From an uncultured Anaerolineae bacterium (GTDB lineage: Bacteria; Chloroflexota; Anaerolineae; Promineifilales; Promineifilaceae): a DNA stretch of 64,000 nucleotides. This document shows, piece after piece, positions 51,101 through 60,336 of this stretch. The stretch is taken from contig CAJQMR010000004.1 of the NCBI GenBank assembly GCA_905479495.1, positions 113,420 through 177,419 on the forward strand. The letters run 5' to 3'. Position 1 is the stretch's first letter, and each line of letters opens with the position of its first letter. The position numbers and the translations under genes are program-made. Below the pieces are notes generated by a model. The model was not told where the DNA came from and did no database searches. It was given only the letters and a program-made list of their open reading frames with translations.

Positions 51101-54100
51101 ATAGCCGGAAGCGTCCGTTGTGCGTAAGCCGAGAAGGGCATTATCGACGTCGCGGGCTGGGGTTGTGCCATCAGCTAAGAAGAGGGCAACCTCAACACCA
51201 GGAATGCCAATTTCGCCAGCATCTTGCACGCCGTCAGCATCGATATCGAACCAAACGCGGTTACCGAGGGACACTGGTTGGTAAACACCAAAGTCAATGG
51301 TGAGATCGCTGTTGTTATTGGCGACCGTTTCTTGAGCATCTTCGGATGTTGGTTCATTGTTGCTGGTGAGGGTAATGACACTACTTTGAACGCCGGTGGA
51401 AGCGGCCGTTCCGTCATTGTCACCATTATCATCTGTGTTGTCTTGATCATCTGCGCCAACGCCGGGGCTACCAACAGCACCTTCGTAGGTGCCGTTAGTG
51501 CCAAATACGTTGTTAGCATTCCAGTTGGCCGCAATCATTTCGACTACGTAACCACCGGGAGGCAGATTGCCAAAGTTGTAGTGGCCGGTTGCATCAGTTG
51601 TTACATTGGCTATCGCATTGCCATCGATGTCAACGGCTGGGGTTGTGCCATCAGCCAAGAAAAGGGCCATTTCGACGTTTTCAATGTCGGGTTCGCCAGC
51701 ATCTTGAACACCATCCCCATTTTCATCAAACCAAACGCGATTGCCGAGGGAAACGGGTTGATAGAAACCAAAGTCGATGGTGAGATCGCTGTTGTGGTCG
51801 GCGGTGGTTTCTTGGGCGTCTTCCGATGTTGGTTCGGCTTGAGAAGCAAGGTTAATGACACTGCTTTGCACACCGGTGCCAATTGCGGCCGTTCCATTAT
51901 TATTGCCATTGTCGTCGGTGTTGTCTTGATCATCTGCGCCAACGCCGGGGCTTCCAACCGCACCTTCATAGGTGCCGCCTGTGCCAAATACGTTGCCTGC
52001 ATTCCAGTTGGCGGTCGTGATTTCGACGACGTAGTCGCCTGGAGGCAGATTGCCAAAGTTATAGTAGCCGTTTACATCAGTTGTTACATTAGCGACAGCA
52101 GTGCCAGCAACATCAACGGCTGGTGTTGTACCATCCGACAAGAAGAGGGCTACTTCAACATTTTCGATGTCGGGTTCGCCAGCATCTTGCACGCCATCGC
52201 CATCTTCATCAAACCAAACACGGTTGCCCAGGGCGACGGGTTGGTAAAAGCCAAAATCAATTGTCAGGTCGCTATCGTTATCGGCAATGGTTTCTTGGGC
52301 ATCTTCTAGGGTGGGTTCCCCATTGATGGCGAGGTTGATCACGCCGCTTTGAACACCCGTACCCAGGGCGGCAATGCCATCATTGTTGCCGTTGTCGTCA
52401 CTGTTGTCTTGGTCGTCGGCACCGGAGCCGGGACTGCCCAGCGCACCAGCATGGGTGCCCCCTGTGCCAAATACGTTGCCAGCGTTCCAATTGGAAGCGA
52501 GCACCTGAACAACGTAATCTCCCGGAGGTAGATTGGTAAAGTTGTAAGTGCCACTGGCATCTGTTGTTTCATGAGCAACGGCGACGCCATCGACATCGAC
52601 GGCTGGGGTTGTGCCATCGGCTAAGAAGAGGGCCAACTCTACGCCGGGGATGTTCGATTCGCCAGCGTCTTGAACGCCATCGGCATCGGCATCCAGCCAA
52701 ACACGATTACCAAGGGAAACGGGTTGGAAGTAACCAGCATCCCAGGTCATGTCCCGTTCGCCGGGGTCGAGGGTGGTTACAATGGTGATACCCGTCACCA
52801 CATCGGCATCAGAATCGGCCGTATCCGCACCCTGGTCTTGTGGGCTTTCAGCATAGCCTGTTGGGGCAACAAATCGGATGAAGTAGTCATCGGGGATGAG
52901 GTTATCGAAGATGTAATAGCCAGGATTGCCACCACCATCATCGGTGGTAACCGTTGTGGAAATGGGTGCGCCATCATCCAGCCCGGGTTCAGGAATACCA
53001 TCACCATCATCGCGATAGAGATTTACGGTGACACCATTAATACCAGTGTTGCCTTCATCCTGCGTGCCATCGACATCTGAATCTTCCCAGACGTAATCGC
53101 CAATGGCGGCGGTGACGGTATCGGTGTGATCGTCGGTGTTGTTGGGGGGCGTGGGATCGTTGCCCTTGGTGCCATCGTCGCCGGTTACGGCCGTATTTGT
53201 AATCGTCGCTGTATTGGCAGGCAATGGATTATCAATATTAACGGCAAACTGTCTTGTTGTGTTGGCACCACTGTTGAGATCGCCTATGGTCAAAACACAG
53301 GTCGTTCCGGCCGCAGCCCCATCAGCACAACCAACCCAGGTGGCGCTGCTGTTGGCCAGATTAAAGGTGGTGTTTGCTGGCACGGTTTCTGTAATGACCA
53401 CGCCCGTTGCATCGGCACTACCTACATTTTCTACATTGAGATCGTAAACAACCACATCACCTGGAGAAACATAGGTGACACCATCGGTTTTGGTCAAAAC
53501 CAGGTCAGGAACGATGATCACTAAATCATCATTGTCGTTGGTTGTGTATTCGCGTTCTTCATCAATATTGGTGGCATTGTCTTCATCACCATCACTGACC
53601 GTGCTATCCAAAGTGGATGCGTCTGTGACGGTGGCCACGTTGGTGACATTGGGCGGGCTTGGTGTTAAATCGGGGTCCATTGTAACCGTAAAGGTAAAGG
53701 TCTCCGACGCACCCACAAGCAGGGTACCCCCTGCATCAAGAGCGTACCGTACAATTGTGTCGGTACCAGAACTAGACGTGGAATACATCCAGCCAGTAGG
53801 GGTTGTGCCTGGGGTAATGTTGGTGAAAATGCTGTTGTCCAACGGGTCTTCTACAACTACATCGAAGGCGGTGGATGTGCCTGTGTTTTCCACAACCAGG
53901 GTCACAACGGTTGATTCGTTGGGCGTGACTTGCGTTTTGTCAAAATCTTTTGTAATGCTAATTTGTGGCTCCACGACGGTTACATCTACCGGATTGGACG
54001 CTGTTGGCGTATCTGAACCGACTTGGACAGTGGCCACATTGGTCAACACGGTTTGTGGTGTGATGCCTACATTGCCAGGCACATCCATGACAACGGCTTG

Positions 54101-57100
54101 CAAGGTTAGCGTAAAGCTGTTGTCACTGGGATCATTGTTTGCGGTTACGTTGAAGGTGCCAAATGCCCAGGTCACATCCATGCCACTGCCACCTGTGGCT
54201 GTCACCACGGGTGCGGGTAATGTTTCACTAAAACTTGAATCATCGTATGAAGCAGTCCCAGAAACATAGGCCAATCCCGGTGGCAAATTATCCACGATGG
54301 TTAATGAAGGAATATTGCCTTCAGGTACAGTGGCGGTGATGACATAGGTGACAATTTCACCGAGGGTGACATTTGTCCCTGTGGTATGTCCGGCAGATGT
54401 GGCCGTTAAGGCTTTGAGGAAAGCGACGCCATCGACGGTAAAGCTGGCTGTATCGGCCGTTTCGTAGTCGTCGGTGGCACTGCCGGTGCCGTTGTTGTAA
54501 TAATCACTGCCATCGGGATCGGTTGAACCGCCATGTCGTTCTTCTGAGGGGGATCCATCAAGTGATGTCCAGGTGGCGGCGGCGGTATTGTCTATGTCTT
54601 GACCGGGAACGGCCGTTCCGCCAATGGTGGCAGCAAAGGTCACGGTAATGGTTGCGCCCTGTGGCAAATCAAATGTACCCGTTGATGGCACGCGAATATC
54701 ATTACCCGTCAAATCAAAGTCGGGTGCGGTGATGCCGCTTGCAGTCACGATAACGTTGCGCACATTGAACAATTGTGAGGGCGCAGCATCAGCAAGGACC
54801 ACATCAAAGGCATCGGCCAAACTGGTGCTATCGTGCTGCAACACAATTTGGTAACTAATGTCTGTCCCAGCATCTAATGGCGAAGGAAGAGGTGTCACCA
54901 GGCTTTTATCAATTGTTAAAACCGGCTCAATGAGATCGACATCTTCGCTGTCACTAATGTCTCGTGAGGAACCGTTTCTGGTGTAGGTCAAGGTCCCGGT
55001 ATTGGTGAGGGTATCTCCAGTTTGATTGCTGAAGACGTCGAGGACAACGGCCGTTACTTGAATCAAGAAACTGTTGTTGTTGGTAACATTGTCACCAACC
55101 GTCGTTGTATTGCCAAAGTCCCAACTCACATCAACCCCATTCCCACCTGGAGCGGAAACGGTTGGGGCAGGCAGCGTACCGTTGAAATCAGCGGCTAATA
55201 AACCACCGCTGGCAACGGCCGTTGTGACGATATTATGCGTAACATAACCTAAGCCATCAGGAAGATCATCAACCACAACCAAATCTTCGGTGACACCTTC
55301 TGGTAAGGTCACCAGCAGATCAAAGGTGATGTTTTCACCGATGGTGTACGTTGTTGGTGACACTTGTTTATCAAATGTTGGTTCAGCTAAGGTCACATCT
55401 TGATTATCGGTATCGTTGTAGTCGTTAACGCCACCGCTGCCGTTGCGCTCGCCGTTTAGATCGCCAGAGCTGCCGGGAGTGTCAGTGCCAGTGGTGTTGC
55501 TGGTGGTGCCATCGTTGGGCAAGCTGCTGTAGACGAGATAACCCATATTGGGAATGGTTTCACCAGAAGGCGCGGTCGATTGAACGGTGGCGGTGACGGT
55601 CACTGTGACAGAATCGCCTGGATCGAGCCAGTTGATGTCTACATCTACGAGGTTGGTGGGAATGTTGGAGTTGTCAACGGCCGTTGCATACCCCGGCGCT
55701 GCAATACTAACCGACCCAAGCGCTAAATAGCTGTCGAGCGTATCCGTAATGGTCAAATCATACGCAGTTGAGATGTACGTACCGGTGTTGTTGGTAGCGA
55801 CAAGTTGATAAACTACGGTGTCACCCGCGTCGTTTGGCGTGGTTGTCACACTCTTCACAATACTGACTTCCGGCTCCACAATGTAGGAATCAACCCGATT
55901 GGAACGGTCGGTGTAGTTGTTGTAACCCACGTCAAAATCGTTTCGCCGACGGTTCGCGCTGCTGGTGGTGTCGTTGGTATTGTTGCTTTCGTTTAAGAGT
56001 AAAGCATTAAATTCAACCGTGACATATTCTTGATTGGTATCATCGTCGTTGTTAATGACGGTTCCCAGGTTAAAAATGGGATCGGTGCCGCTGTTGAATG
56101 GGCTGCCGCTAATCGTCAGTGGATCGTAGGTGATGCTGGTATCCGTTGTAACAGAAACCGCAGTTGTGCCGTCATTCATAAATTGCAAACCGGCGGGCAG
56201 CCTGTCTTGAATCTGGAAGTTGGTCATAGTGCCTTCTGGCACAGCGACTTGCAGCCGGTAGCGAATGATTTCACCGATGGCTAAATGGCTGGGCGATTCT
56301 GAAGTATGGACTTCAGATGAATCAATGATCGACTTCACTGGCTGAGGCACAAACTGCACCACGTAATCTTCGACTTCCCCATCTATCGCTGTGCCTGTTG
56401 GCAACAAGCCCATTTCGGTGCTAAAGCGGAAGCGGGCATAGGTCTTTCCCGTGGTGACCGTCGCAGCCGGATTTACCGATAAATTGAGATTACCACCTGT
56501 GGAAGGCATATTTGTAGCAATACGTTCACCCGGATCGTTCCAATCGCCATCGCCATTGAAGTCAATCCAGGCATTCAGATAGCCAGTTGTGCCAGCCGGA
56601 ACAGTTGTATTGACGATAATGTCATTGGTGTCGCCAATGGTCATGACGGCCGTTGGATTGGCAGCCGTTCCAATATAATCTTCAAAAGTAACGCCGTCTT
56701 CATCATCGTTGCCATCATTGTCATCCCCCCAAGCGTTGGCAAGCGGTTGCCCATCCAGTTCGGCGTCAACGCCTGCACCCATGTAAATGGTGGAAGAAAT
56801 GATGTGCCGGGCAGCTAATTCAGGAGTTGCGCCGAGTGAAGCGGATTCGGTTGGATAGGTGGCCGGGGCATCGCCATAATCGGTGTCCAGCCAAATGCCC
56901 TGGTCCCATGTCCAGTCGTCGTCCGTGGTGACGAGGGGGTCTGGGTCGGGGGTGATTGTGAAAACGGCCGTTTGCCAATAATCGCCATAGGTAAGGTCAT
57001 TGCCAAAGCTTTCGCCATCACTATCTAAATCATTGGTTGTGGTATTCGGCGGACTCGCTGTAAAACCAGCAGGCGGGAAAAAGCGCACAAAATAATCACC

Positions 57101-60058
57101 CGCTGGAATTTCTACAAATTGATAAAACCCATCGTCGCCATTGGCATCTAAACCAGTCACACGATAATCAACAAATATGGGGGAGCCGCCATTGTTGTCC
57201 CATAACTCAACGCGGACACCATTGACACCTAGTTCCAATGGATGCTGCATCCCATCATCCTGGTCTCCGTATACATCCAGCCAAACGTAATCCCCAATGC
57301 TCACACCGGGCAGGGCATTATCTTGTAGCTCAATACCAACTCGAATCGGTTCGGAAGGTAGGAGTTGCAAACCGTAAGTGAGACTTTCGGCCGTGTAGCC
57401 AAACGAGTTCCAGGCAGGGATATTTTGCGGCGCGTCGTTAGGCGCAACCATGTGCCACGTGAATTCCAAAGCCCCGCCATTCCCGGTACCGGTATCAGGT
57501 CCAAGTTCAGCACAAGTACCGCTGCCATCACAGAAATCCAGGCGAATAGCCTGTACGCTAGTAATATCGGCCGGTGGCGTTGTGGACCAATCATCAATGC
57601 AGCCGGCTGGTCCACTCGGTAAGACTTCAGGGCGGCAGGGGTTTTCTTGTTGACTATAGGAAATCGTTACGGGCAAACCAGAGGTATTCACAATGGGTGC
57701 TTGCAAGTTTGGACGCCAGGTACTGCCACGGCTTTGAGTATCAACCACACCGGTATCCCCTACATAGGGGAGAATGTCATAAACCACAATATTGGTGGCC
57801 GTGATATTGCCCGTATTGGTAATAACAATACGATAATCAACATTACCACCAGCAACGGTGTAGCCATATTCATTCCAACCGCTGTCTAACTGGCCCCAAA
57901 CAAACTTTTGCGAATCCATAGAAAGGAAAGGCTCAACGGTTACATTGGTGGTAAATTGACACCCTTCTACAGTCGTGGGGTTTCCATCCAGATCTAAGAC
58001 AGTATCATCATAATCAGTGCCACCACCGGTACATTGGATGGGGTTGACTGTTGCCGGGCTTCTTAAAATGTAAGCCGTATTTTGTGCAGGCCCTGGCGGT
58101 GTGCCTCTAACAACACGGCCGTAAAAACGAATCGTAATGCTGTTGCCAGGGTCCTGTTCGTATGGCGCAACCCATTCCCAGCGTAACAACGTATCTGTCC
58201 CAACAAAGTTTGGTGTAACGGTTGTGGTTGGGGTGGGTGCCCCATCCGTAGAACTCATCGTAAACCAAAGATCACCGCTCATTTCTGCGGGGGTGGGCAG
58301 CCGATAACCACTCGGTTCGCCAGCATCGGCAACCACAATTTCATATTCTTCCGGCATCATGTCGATTAAGGACATGGGCGCTAAAACCGAATTATGGGCT
58401 TTGGCATGATTTGCAATGCTTAAGGTGAATTCAGCCACTTCGCCCGTTTGTAAGGAGCCATTACTCGAACTTTTGCTAACAATAGGAATCGCACGCGGGT
58501 CAATCGTGGTGACACTCACACAGCTAGTATCACTTGTGCTGCCGGGTACACCATAAAAATCGGTGTGTTCGGCCGTATAATCGACACAGTTATCAAATGT
58601 AACACCAACAGGCGTCGCGGCATCAATCGTACCGTTTACCTGTGAAGACCAACTACCACCTGCATCCACATCCCCAATTTCCCAGCGAATGCCAGAGATT
58701 CGATCACCAGGAGCCAATACAATATCACCTGCTGCCGGGGAAACAGCAACGGATACGCTTGTATTGCCGCCGTAAGGATTGCCAGGGAAAGGAAGCCAAG
58801 CACCTGGCGCACTGGCAACTTCATAATAGCCATTGATTGGATCACCCGGGGAAGAAGCGGGGTTCATTTGGATACTGGTCAGATCAATTTCGGCGGGGAC
58901 AACGTCTGTTAACACAAGATTGGTGCCGTCAATAAGACCCGAATTGTTATAACTCACGGTATAGTCTACCGGCCCTCCAGGCAGTTCTTCATTTCCCAAA
59001 TATGAGGATGGTGTAGAAACAGATTTGCCGATGCCATCGCCAAAAGTGGGAACAACGACGATACCGCTAACCCCTTCGCCATCACTGTATTGTGGGCTGC
59101 CATCCTCTGGATTGCCCCAAACGGTAAAGTTGTTAACGATAGGGTCACCGATCAAAGGCTCATCGCCAGTAGATGGTGAACCATCCGGCCCGTCAGGGTC
59201 CACACGAACGGTCACATTGACATTTAAACCACAGCCGGAGGTGACTTCTACCACATCGGGCAATCCGCCGCCATTGGATAAATATGTCCAATTAATAGTG
59301 TGTGTGCCGGGATCATAATCACCGCCATGACTTGACGAAACATAGGTAAGCGTGGGCGGAAGGATATCTTGCATTTCCGGGTTTGTGAGACGAACACCAC
59401 CAACGGAATCTGGGCTGCAAACTTGTAAGGTGTAGCTGGTTTCGTACCCATACACAAGTTGTGAAGCGCCTGCTTTATTGGCATACATTTCGAAGTTGCT
59501 GCCAACAACCGTTGCGGTGACTTGATTACTGGTAACAGAGCCACCAGAAGTGACGCTAACGGCTTCGTTAACGGCCGTTTCCCCGTCCAAAGTCCCTGGT
59601 GCAAATTGTGCCGTAATTTCCAAGACACCTGTCGTACCAGCACCCAACGGTTCTACAAAATCAAAAGTGACCGTGCCGCCGCTGTAACTAATATTAGAAA
59701 TATCAGCAACGGGGCCATCGGCAGAAATGTATTCTAATTCCGGCGGAATTACATCTGTAATTTGCGCATTGGAACAATCCTGCAGAATGCTGGCGCAACG
59801 ATAACGAATTCTGAAAGTAAATGCTTGTCCTGATTCTACATTCAAACTCGTTGAACCATCTGTAAATTCTTTGGATATTTCAAGTAGGGGGTCGGTTTGT
59901 GCCTTCACTCGATTATTGTTGGCAATGACAAACGTGCTGCCTATAAAGAGGAGCAAGGCCAGCCGCCCCAGGCGGCTGACGGTTACAGGTTGCCAATGCC
60001 AGGGGTTCTTAAAAGTAATCAATAATGAAATGGCAAAAACAATAAGTGCAAGCGTCAT
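45143..60058 (-). CDS. Giant surface protein (4971 residues) with DUF11, GEVED and about 20 SdrD-B domains
   Basis: SD AGAGGAA precedes ATG 60058. A signal/anchor region (residues 1-54) is followed by DUF11-type repeats to about 910. One SdrD-B domain and a GEVED domain (WIDFNGDGDWNDPGERI near 1180) come next, then more DUF11 repeats to about 2280. A run of SdrD-B (Cna-B-like) domains spans about 2330-4750: one single, five long ones of about 148 residues (SLGNRVWFDENGDGVQDAGE), eleven of about 110 (SIGDYVWLDANQDGIQD), and two more at the end. Each has a DxDxDGxxD-type calcium loop. A fibronectin-like module (TEVDNFGFRLYRSS-type) and the tail NLYLPLVIGGN end the protein. There is no LPxTG motif. 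It is likely a Ca2+-stiffened fibrous adhesin or sheath protein. Confidence 0.9.
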   Translation of the reverse strand: MTLALIVFAISLLITFKNPWHWQPVTVSRLGRLALLLFIGSTFVIANNNRVKAQTDPLLEISKEFTDGSTSLNVESGQAFTFRIRYRCASILQDCSNAQITDVIPPELEYISADGPVADISNISYSGGTVTFDFVEPLGAGTTGVLEITAQFAPGTLDGETAVNEAVSVTSGGSVTSNQVTATVVGSNFEMYANKAGASQLVYGYETSYTLQVCSPDSVGGVRLTNPEMQDILPPTLTYVSSSHGGDYDPGTHTINWTYLSNGGGLPDVVEVTSGCGLNVNVTVRVDPDGPDGSPSTGDEPLIGDPIVNNFTVWGNPEDGSPQYSDGEGVSGIVVVPTFGDGIGKSVSTPSSYLGNEELPGGPVDYTVSYNNSGLIDGTNLVLTDVVPAEIDLTSIQMNPASSPGDPINGYYEVASAPGAWLPFPGNPYGGNTSVSVAVSPAAGDIVLAPGDRISGIRWEIGDVDAGGSWSSQVNGTIDAATPVGVTFDNCVDYTAEHTDFYGVPGSTSDTSCVSVTTIDPRAIPIVSKSSSNGSLQTGEVAEFTLSIANHAKAHNSVLAPMSLIDMMPEEYEIVVADAGEPSGYRLPTPAEMSGDLWFTMSSTDGAPTPTTTVTPNFVGTDTLLRWEWVAPYEQDPGNSITIRFYGRVVRGTPPGPAQNTAYILRSPATVNPIQCTGGGTDYDDTVLDLDGNPTTVEGCQFTTNVTVEPFLSMDSQKFVWGQLDSGWNEYGYTVAGGNVDYRIVITNTGNITATNIVVYDILPYVGDTGVVDTQSRGSTWRPNLQAPIVNTSGLPVTISYSQQENPCRPEVLPSGPAGCIDDWSTTPPADITSVQAIRLDFCDGSGTCAELGPDTGTGNGGALEFTWHMVAPNDAPQNIPAWNSFGYTAESLTYGLQLLPSEPIRVGIELQDNALPGVSIGDYVWLDVYGDQDDGMQHPLELGVNGVRVELWDNNGGSPIFVDYRVTGLDANGDDGFYQFVEIPAGDYFVRFFPPAGFTASPPNTTTNDLDSDGESFGNDLTYGDYWQTAVFTITPDPDPLVTTDDDWTWDQGIWLDTDYGDAPATYPTESASLGATPELAARHIISSTIYMGAGVDAELDGQPLANAWGDDNDGNDDEDGVTFEDYIGTAANPTAVMTIGDTNDIIVNTTVPAGTTGYLNAWIDFNGDGDWNDPGERIATNMPSTGGNLNLSVNPAATVTTGKTYARFRFSTEMGLLPTGTAIDGEVEDYVVQFVPQPVKSIIDSSEVHTSESPSHLAIGEIIRYRLQVAVPEGTMTNFQIQDRLPAGLQFMNDGTTAVSVTTDTSITYDPLTISGSPFNSGTDPIFNLGTVINNDDDTNQEYVTVEFNALLLNESNNTNDTTSSANRRRNDFDVGYNNYTDRSNRVDSYIVEPEVSIVKSVTTTPNDAGDTVVYQLVATNNTGTYISTAYDLTITDTLDSYLALGSVSIAAPGYATAVDNSNIPTNLVDVDINWLDPGDSVTVTVTATVQSTAPSGETIPNMGYLVYSSLPNDGTTSNTTGTDTPGSSGDLNGERNGSGGVNDYNDTDNQDVTLAEPTFDKQVSPTTYTIGENITFDLLVTLPEGVTEDLVVVDDLPDGLGYVTHNIVTTAVASGGLLAADFNGTLPAPTVSAPGGNGVDVSWDFGNTTTVGDNVTNNNSFLIQVTAVVLDVFSNQTGDTLTNTGTLTYTRNGSSRDISDSEDVDLIEPVLTIDKSLVTPLPSPLDAGTDISYQIVLQHDSTSLADAFDVVLADAAPSQLFNVRNVIVTASGITAPDFDLTGNDIRVPSTGTFDLPQGATITVTFAATIGGTAVPGQDIDNTAAATWTSLDGSPSEERHGGSTDPDGSDYYNNGTGSATDDYETADTASFTVDGVAFLKALTATSAGHTTGTNVTLGEIVTYVITATVPEGNIPSLTIVDNLPPGLAYVSGTASYDDSSFSETLPAPVVTATGGSGMDVTWAFGTFNVTANNDPSDNSFTLTLQAVVMDVPGNVGITPQTVLTNVATVQVGSDTPTASNPVDVTVVEPQISITKDFDKTQVTPNESTVVTLVVENTGTSTAFDVVVEDPLDNSIFTNITPGTTPTGWMYSTSSSGTDTIVRYALDAGGTLLVGASETFTFTVTMDPDLTPSPPNVTNVATVTDASTLDSTVSDGDEDNATNIDEEREYTTNDNDDLVIIVPDLVLTKTDGVTYVSPGDVVVYDLNVENVGSADATGVVITETVPANTTFNLANSSATWVGCADGAAAGTTCVLTIGDLNSGANTTRQFAVNIDNPLPANTATITNTAVTGDDGTKGNDPTPPNNTDDHTDTVTAAIGDYVWEDSDVDGTQDEGNTGINGVTVNLYRDDGDGIPEPGLDDGAPISTTVTTDDGGGNPGYYIFDNLIPDDYFIRFVAPTGYAESPQDQGADTADSDADVVTGITIVTTLDPGERDMTWDAGYFQPVSLGNRVWLDADADGVQDAGESNIPGVELALFLADGTTPAVDVDGVAVAHETTDASGTYNFTNLPPGDYVVQVLASNWNAGNVFGTGGTHAGALGSPGSGADDQDNSDDNGNNDGIAALGTGVQSGVINLAINGEPTLEDAQETIADNDSDLTIDFGFYQPVALGNRVWFDEDGDGVQDAGEPDIENVEVALFLSDGTTPAVDVAGTAVANVTTDVNGYYNFGNLPPGDYVVEITTANWNAGNVFGTGGTYEGAVGSPGVGADDQDNTDDNGNNNGTAAIGTGVQSSVINLASQAEPTSEDAQETTADHNSDLTIDFGFYQPVSLGNRVWFDENGDGVQDAGEPDIENVEMALFLADGTTPAVDIDGNAIANVTTDATGHYNFGNLPPGGYVVEMIAANWNANNVFGTNGTYEGAVGSPGVGADDQDNTDDNGDNDGTAASTGVQSSVITLTSNNEPTSEDAQETVANNNSDLTIDFGVYQPVSLGNRVWFDIDADGVQDAGEIGIPGVEVALFLADGTTPARDVDNALLGLRTTDASGYYNFGNLPPGNYVVEIVANNWTGANVFGPTGAYANALGSPGVGADNQTNTDDNGNNDGTAASAGVQSTVITLISNDEPTAEDVQETVADNNSDLTIDFGFYLPVSLGNRVWLDTNADGVQDAGENGIQNVEVALFLADGTTPATDMNGTTVANIFTDASGHYNFNNLPPGNYVVEVVSTNWNAGNVFGTGGTYENALGSPGAGADDQDNTDDNGDNDGTAASAGVQSSVIALRSAQEPVDEDVQETVSNNNSDLTIDFGFYQLASIGDYVWLDANQDGLQDSDEFGIPNVTVTLYDTSNVIISTTTTNAYGFYSFIELTPDDYYIVVTLPAGYTTTPQDANLNVDDTVDSDIDGTGRTANTTLDSNEDDPTWDAGLYINPASIGDFVWLDANQDGIQDGGELGIGGVTVDLYDSNDNLIDTTTTLGDGSYGFTNLPPNDYYIIVTPPIGYSISPQDQTGDTADSDIDGTGQTTTTTLTSGEDDPTWDAGLYILPASLGDLVWLDANQDGLQDAGEYGVPGVTVNLYDSGNTFIATTTTDAYGNYSFTNLAPADYHIEVVPPIGYTITSQDQGGDDALDSDINAGTGLSINTNLTSGEDDPTWDAGLYIDPASIGDYVWLDANQDGIQAGDEYGISGVTVGLYDDNNNLIETTTTDDHGGYGFTNLPPGDYYVVVTPPAGYTIVPQDRGTDDTADSDINGSGQTTTTTLDPGENDPTWDGGLYANPASLGDLVWLDANQDGIQDSDEYGVPGVTVNLYNSVGTFIGTTTTAFDGSYGFSNLPPGDYHVEMVPPAGYTITLQDQGGDDTADSDIAPGTGQTIVTTLVSGENDPTWDGGLYIIPASLGDFVWLDANQDGLQDSNEFGVPNVTVNLYDASDNLLDTTTTDAYGQYGFSNLPPADYYVEVVPPVGYTITGQDLGADDALDSDINATTGQTIITTLTSGENDPTWDGGLYTQPASLGDYVWLDANLNGTQDFNEDGVIAVTVSLYDGSGNLLDSTSTNASGGYSFTNLPPGDYYVEVALPNGYAFTTQDLSGDDATDSDVATTTGQTIVTTLVAGENDPTWDAGLLPAIASLGDYVWEDLNSDGIQDVGEPGVPNVEVHLYDISNTQIMTTTTDINGLYQFNDLAPGTYHVEFVLPGGYDFTLQDQGANDAADSDADTTTGLTISTNLTPGENDVSWDAGLVQPLNPALAALGNYVWEDLDSDGLQDPGEPGVENVTVNLYDSGNVLTDTMTTDANGLYQFIDLTPGDYHVEFILPAGYDFTQQDQGADDAIDSDADTTTGLTIPTNLVAGENDTTWDAGLVQPLNPALAAIGNYVWLDANEDGLQDIGEPGVENVTVNLYDSNNVLTDTTTTDANGLYQFVDLTPGDYYVEFVPPTGYVLTEQDMGGDDALDSDADANIFSATFGQTIVTNLVAGENDPTWDAGLYLPSAPSTASLGDFVWLDADVDGIQDAGELGVENVMVNLYTGTGVLVDTTTTDATGFYEFTNLLPNDYYVEFVPPTGYALTFDNSGVTDLDDSDADPVTGQTAVTTLTAGENDPTWDAGLYQTVRLGNRVWFDIDNDGVLDFGEQPVPNVLMELLDAVGNPVIAPVTGLPITTTTDGTGRYVFDSIPPGTYIVRVAEENFDEWTDPLYGFVSSRNNVSPDPAADPDVNDSDVDDNGRNNPDPANGGIVSYPVTVTVGNEPTNEGTDEDGSYANADSNLTVDFGFFELLTLGNYIWLDNNENSIIDSGEPGVGGVILYLLDGNGDLVLHPVTNQPISTTTNGNGFYRFTNLYPGEYRVFVGEENFQAGGALEGYWSSPGAVDPDDNSDVDDNGLDEVEPWLTGIVSDPVSLNYDMEPDNNDDTDDNDNTNLTVDMGFVATPTAVTLTSFTASSIGNQQVRINWTTESEVDNFGFRLYRSSSNSFAGATQIHEEPTAVSGGTGPGASYSYTDTVPADGMYYYWLEDVETGGATAVHGPITVNVTPFINLYLPLVIGGN
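46440..52750 (-). repeat. Tandem SdrD-B coding repeats in the giant gene
   Basis: Sixteen consecutive repeat units of about 330-445 nt (five long, eleven short) with strong DNA similarity between neighbours. ACGGCCGT is absent from this stretch except at its 3' boundary. The array is a natural site for unequal recombination and copy-number change. Confidence 0.8.
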
Positions 60059-60096
60059 GCTATCGTTCCTCTTTTACTAAATTTATGTTTTAATTT

Positions 60097-60204
60097 GGGA
60101 AACTCCCATGCTCTGGGGAAAGCCCCCAAACCTAAAATAGGCGTGGGTCCTGACGAAATTAGTTACATTTAAGGAAAGTGGGACTGTTGTCCTACTAGTC
60201 AGGA
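60097..60204 (-). promoter_or_regulatory. Possible structured 5' leader of the giant gene
   Basis: Three pairings are compatible: CCCATGC (60105-60111) with GCGTGGG (60141-60147), enclosing GGGG/CCCC around a 4-nt loop; TCCTGAC (60148-60154) with GTCAGGA (60198-60204); and an inner stem GTGGGAC/GTCCTAC. I do not recognise a known riboswitch consensus. Confidence 0.35.
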
Positions 60205-60281
60205 ATTGAGCAGATATCCGGTGGGGGAAAACGTAGAAATATACGGCCGTTTACAAGCCATGTTGATATTAATCAGGTGTG

Positions 60282-60319
60282 CAACCGGGCAATGTGTTGG
60301 CTGGCACATTGCCCGGTTG
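60282..60319. terminator. Strong hairpin after the partial giant gene
   Basis: CAACCGGGCAATGTG and CACATTGCCCGGTTG form a 15-bp perfect stem with an 8-nt loop, 17 nt after the stop of the upstream (minus-strand) gene. There is no T-run in the minus-strand direction, so termination may be only partial. Confidence 0.7.
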
Positions 60320-60336
60320 TTTCAACATTATTATCT

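Noticed and set aside
51224..52309. Long plus-strand open frames opposite the giant gene (also 53475-54269 and 48650-49900)
   Set aside because: They mirror the repetitive SdrD-B/DUF11 codons on the minus strand, repeat with the same period, and lack SD sites and recognisable domains.
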